This document shows positions 5,872-5,911 of a DNA stretch of 5,911 nt, in pieces. The DNA is from an uncultured bacterium. GTDB lineage: Bacteria > Desulfobacterota > Desulfobulbia > Desulfobulbales > Desulfobulbaceae. The first letter of the stretch is position 1. Every line of letters begins with the position of its first letter. The stretch is taken from the NCBI GenBank assembly GCA_903896915.1, contig CAITZN010000518.1, positions 1 to 5,911 on the forward strand. The letters run 5' to 3'. The position numbers and the translations under genes were made by a program. The notes under the pieces were generated by a model. It was given only the letters and a program-made list of their open reading frames with translations, was not told where the DNA came from and did not search any database.

Positions 5872-5911
5872 GGAGGAGTGCCGGAGCGGTTGAACGGGAC
5901 GGTCTCGAAAA
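5872..5911 (+). tRNA. tRNA-Ser(CGA), 5' part (runs off right edge)
   Basis: The last 40 bases match the 5' half of a serine tRNA. They comprise acceptor strand GGAGGAG (5872-5878), TG, D-arm CCG (5881-5883) pairing with CGG (5895-5897) around GAGCGGTTGAA, anticodon stem ACGGT (5899-5903), and loop CTCGAAA with anticodon CGA at 5906-5908. It is closely similar to the E. coli UCG-reading serine tRNA over this region. The 3' anticodon strand, long variable arm, T-arm and acceptor 3' strand lie beyond the window, so intactness cannot be judged. Confidence 0.88.

Noticed and set aside
5872..5911. tRNA-Ser as a possible integration site for a mobile element.
   Set aside because: The 3' half, where attachment sites lie, is outside the window, and no integrase or direct repeat of tRNA sequence is visible.

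Overview
This window looks like an ordinary chromosomal segment of a moderately GC-rich anaerobic bacterium. The BioB sequence style, the citrate synthase N-terminus and the gene set suggest a deltaproteobacterium, possibly Desulfobulbales (sulfate or sulfur metabolisers). That assignment is inferred from protein appearance only. No mobile element, CRISPR array, rRNA or phage gene is visible.

Layout: every protein gene lies on the minus strand, so transcription runs right to left. From the right edge there is the 5' part of a tRNA-Ser(CGA) on the plus strand, then a divergently transcribed lipoprotein with a LEA14/WHy-type domain (5236-5754). A gene-free stretch of about 220 bases follows; it carries a good promoter reading leftward. 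Next is a tightly packed cluster: an AMMECR1-domain protein (4440-5012), a cysteine-cluster protein of the YkgJ type (3801-4424), biotin synthase bioB (2811-3779) and DAPA aminotransferase bioA (1517-2806). The gaps in this cluster are 15, 21 and 4 nt. After 73 nt comes an AI-2E/PerM-family membrane protein (283-1443), and after a further 93 nt the N-terminal 63 codons of a citrate synthase that runs off the left edge.

How the genes fit together: BioA makes 7,8-diaminopelargonate and BioB performs the last sulfur-insertion step of biotin synthesis. bioF, bioC and bioD are not in the window. The two upstream genes, one AMMECR1 protein and one protein with ten cysteines, seem to be cotranscribed with bioB and bioA but have no established role in biotin synthesis. 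The most notable sequence observation is that this BioB lacks the cysteine equivalent to E. coli Cys97, a ligand of the sacrificial [2Fe-2S] cluster. It has two additional cysteines (C163, C176) near the active site. This matches an anaerobe-type BioB with a different auxiliary cluster. No clearly undescribed system was found; the unusual points are the BioB cluster chemistry and its AMMECR1/cysteine-cluster neighbours.
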